Shown one piece after another: positions 32,195 to 33,351 of a DNA stretch of 33,351 nt. The position numbers and the translations under genes are program-made. Under the pieces are notes generated by a model that saw only the letters and a program-made list of their open reading frames with translations, was not told where the DNA came from and searched no databases. Position 1 is the stretch's first letter, and every line of letters begins with the position of its first letter. The DNA lies in contig CANSKS010000032.1 in the NCBI GenBank assembly GCA_947647615.1, forward strand, positions 1 through 33,351, in the 5' to 3' direction. The stretch is from an uncultured Neglectibacter sp. GTDB taxonomy: Bacteria > Bacillota > Clostridia > Oscillospirales > Acutalibacteraceae.

Positions 32195-33174
32195 TGGATT
32201 TTCCCGATTTCTTAGGTAATGAAGAGGTGAAGGCAACGCTCCGAAAAGCCTTTTCCTCCGGACGGTTTCCCCATGCCATTCTTTTGCAGGGGGAGCCTGG
32301 AAGCGGGAAGCGAACTTTGGCAAAGCTGATCGCGAAAGCGTTGGTGTGCCGGGATAAGGAACACTCCCCATGCGGGATTTGCCCTTCGTGTATTCGTGCC
32401 GACGCCGGTTCGCACCCTGATATCCGGATCGAGGAAGGGAGCGGGGTTACCCGCTCCCTTAGTGTTGATACTGTCCGCGCCATTACGGCCGATGCCTTTC
32501 GGATGCCGGAAGAAGCCGACGTCAGCGTTTACCTGCTGTTTTTGGGAAGCCGTACCTTAGAAGCGGCTCAGAACAAGCTGTTGAAGCTTTTGGAAGAGCC
32601 GCCTCCTAATGTTCTGTTCCTGCTGGTCTGTGAAACCGCAGACCAGCTTTTGCCCACCATTCGTTCCCGCACCCAAATTTTATCCCTGCGGCCTCCTTCC
32701 CTGGAGCAGGCGGCCCGGTATGTGGGAGAAAAGGAGGGTCTGGAGAGGGAGCAGGCAGAAGCGCTGGCAGCTCTTTGCGCTGGGAATATTGGGCGCATGC
32801 TGGAAGAAATTTCCGGCGGGGAAGCTGCCGCGGCCTATTCCTTAGCGGTAAAGCTGGCCGCCGCCATGACCGGGCCCAGTGAGCATGCGCTGTTGGAAAT
32901 TTCCGCGCCTATGCTGAAAGACAGAAAATTGGCCCGGGAAGTGCTTTCCCGGTTGGAGATGATTTTCCGGGATGCTTGTGTGATGCGTTTTGGCGGACAG
33001 GCTCTTTTAGGAAGCGCGGAAAAAGAGGCCGGAGCGCTGTGCTCTCTGCCGAAGAAACAGTTGATCTCTTTGACGGACCTTACCGAAGAGTATAAAGAGA
33101 AAATTGACCGGAACGCTAATATGACCTTGCTGGTCACCACTTTTTGCGCGAGGCTGAAGGAAGCAGCAAAATAA
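32194..33174 (+). CDS. holB: DNA polymerase III subunit delta' (HolB)
   Basis: HolB is part of the clamp loader that places the beta clamp on DNA. The 326-residue AAA+ protein has a Walker A-like GEPGSGKRT (33-41), a four-cysteine zinc cluster (Cys52, Cys60, Cys63, Cys66), and KLLEEPPPNVLFLLV with the sensor region TIRSRTQ after it. A C-terminal helical collar domain completes it. ATG 32194 overlaps the c-di-AMP receptor stop by one base. The frame ends at TAA 33172-33174, and a repetitive purine-rich stretch follows to the window end. Confidence 0.94.
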   Translation: MDFPDFLGNEEVKATLRKAFSSGRFPHAILLQGEPGSGKRTLAKLIAKALVCRDKEHSPCGICPSCIRADAGSHPDIRIEEGSGVTRSLSVDTVRAITADAFRMPEEADVSVYLLFLGSRTLEAAQNKLLKLLEEPPPNVLFLLVCETADQLLPTIRSRTQILSLRPPSLEQAARYVGEKEGLEREQAEALAALCAGNIGRMLEEISGGEAAAAYSLAVKLAAAMTGPSEHALLEISAPMLKDRKLAREVLSRLEMIFRDACVMRFGGQALLGSAEKEAGALCSLPKKQLISLTDLTEEYKEKIDRNANMTLLVTTFCARLKEAAK

Positions 33175-33185
33175 AGAAGCAAAAG

Positions 33186-33351
33186 GCTAAGAGCAAAAAG
33201 GAGAATAGAAAGCTGAGGGCATCGAGGAGAAAGGAAAAACCCAGCAGAAATGGGAGACGGAATAAAAGTCTTTGGCTTTGCCTTTTCTTTTGAAAAGCTA
33301 AGAGCAAAAAGGAGAATAGAAAGCTGAGGGCATCGAGGAGAAAGGAAAAAC
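33186..33351. repeat. Two exact 55-base direct repeats with 111-base period at the window end
   Basis: The 55 bases 33186-33240 recur without change at 33297-33351, separated by 56 other bases. The repeat is purine-rich on the plus strand (begins GCTAAGAGCAAAAAGGAG). The period, 111, is a multiple of three, but all plus-strand frames hit stops within a unit, so it is not obviously coding. The second copy runs exactly to the window end, so more copies may follow. No gene is seen between holB and the end. Confidence 0.85.

Noticed and set aside
33186..33351. CRISPR array
   Set aside because: There are only two copies, 55 bases each with one 56-base gap, no palindromic repeat and no cas gene.
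1..33351. tRNA or rRNA genes
   Set aside because: No T-loop consensus with matching acceptor stem, and no rRNA-like conserved stretch, was seen by eye on either strand.

Overview
The window reads as a chromosomal segment of a Gram-positive anaerobe of class Clostridia, most likely an Oscillospirales (Ruminococcaceae-like) gut commensal. This rests on gene content and is an inference: a single-chain glycyl-tRNA synthetase, the pgsA-rimO-DUF3842 group, a c-di-AMP receptor next to holB, AGAGGA/AAAGGAGG ribosome binding sites, and small uncharacterised proteins of a type I associate with that order. No phage, insertion sequence, tRNA, rRNA or CRISPR array is visible. Most genes are core or metabolic, packed in short operons with 1-4 base overlaps.

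Layout. 1-588: 3' part of an AraC-type regulator whose 5' part is broken or lost. 671-2077: glycyl-tRNA synthetase. 2311-5375: ADP-ribosylglycohydrolase-like enzyme with a beta-rich C-terminal half, translationally coupled to a ribokinase. 5478-10023: MATE exporter, mnmA, then proB-proA (proline synthesis). 10037-11195 (minus): three small uncharacterised proteins. 11309-16255: metallophosphoesterase, phosphoglucomutase, GH3 glycosidase and Nudix hydrolase. 16370-19730 (minus): BrkB-like membrane protein, DUF3842, rimO, pgsA. 19969-23144 (minus): a cell-surface O-acetylation type operon of MBOAT acyltransferase plus a DHHW protein that appears split into two membrane-anchored pieces; it has its own promoter and leader. 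23573-24580: UroD-like protein that probably starts at CTG. 24697-28377 (minus): heterodimeric ABC exporter preceded by a structured leader with two terminators. 28771-33174: hemolysin III-type membrane protein, polysaccharide deacetylase coupled to a sodium:alanine symporter, c-di-AMP receptor and holB. The window ends inside the second copy of an exact 55-base repeat.

How the genes fit together. The sugar genes (GH3 enzyme, phosphoglucomutase, ribohydrolase plus ribokinase) fit intracellular use of oligosaccharides and ribosides. The MBOAT/DHHW operon, the deacetylase and pgsA concern the envelope. The ABC leader at 28378-28600 (minus) is the best candidate for an undescribed element: a good promoter, a hairpin whose G-U pair fits only the minus-strand RNA, an 8-bp hairpin with a T run, two mutually exclusive small hairpins, and a perfect 20-bp terminator before the first ABC gene. 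Next come the split DHHW system, the three-gene operon at 10037-11195, and the leader and G-tract of the MBOAT operon.
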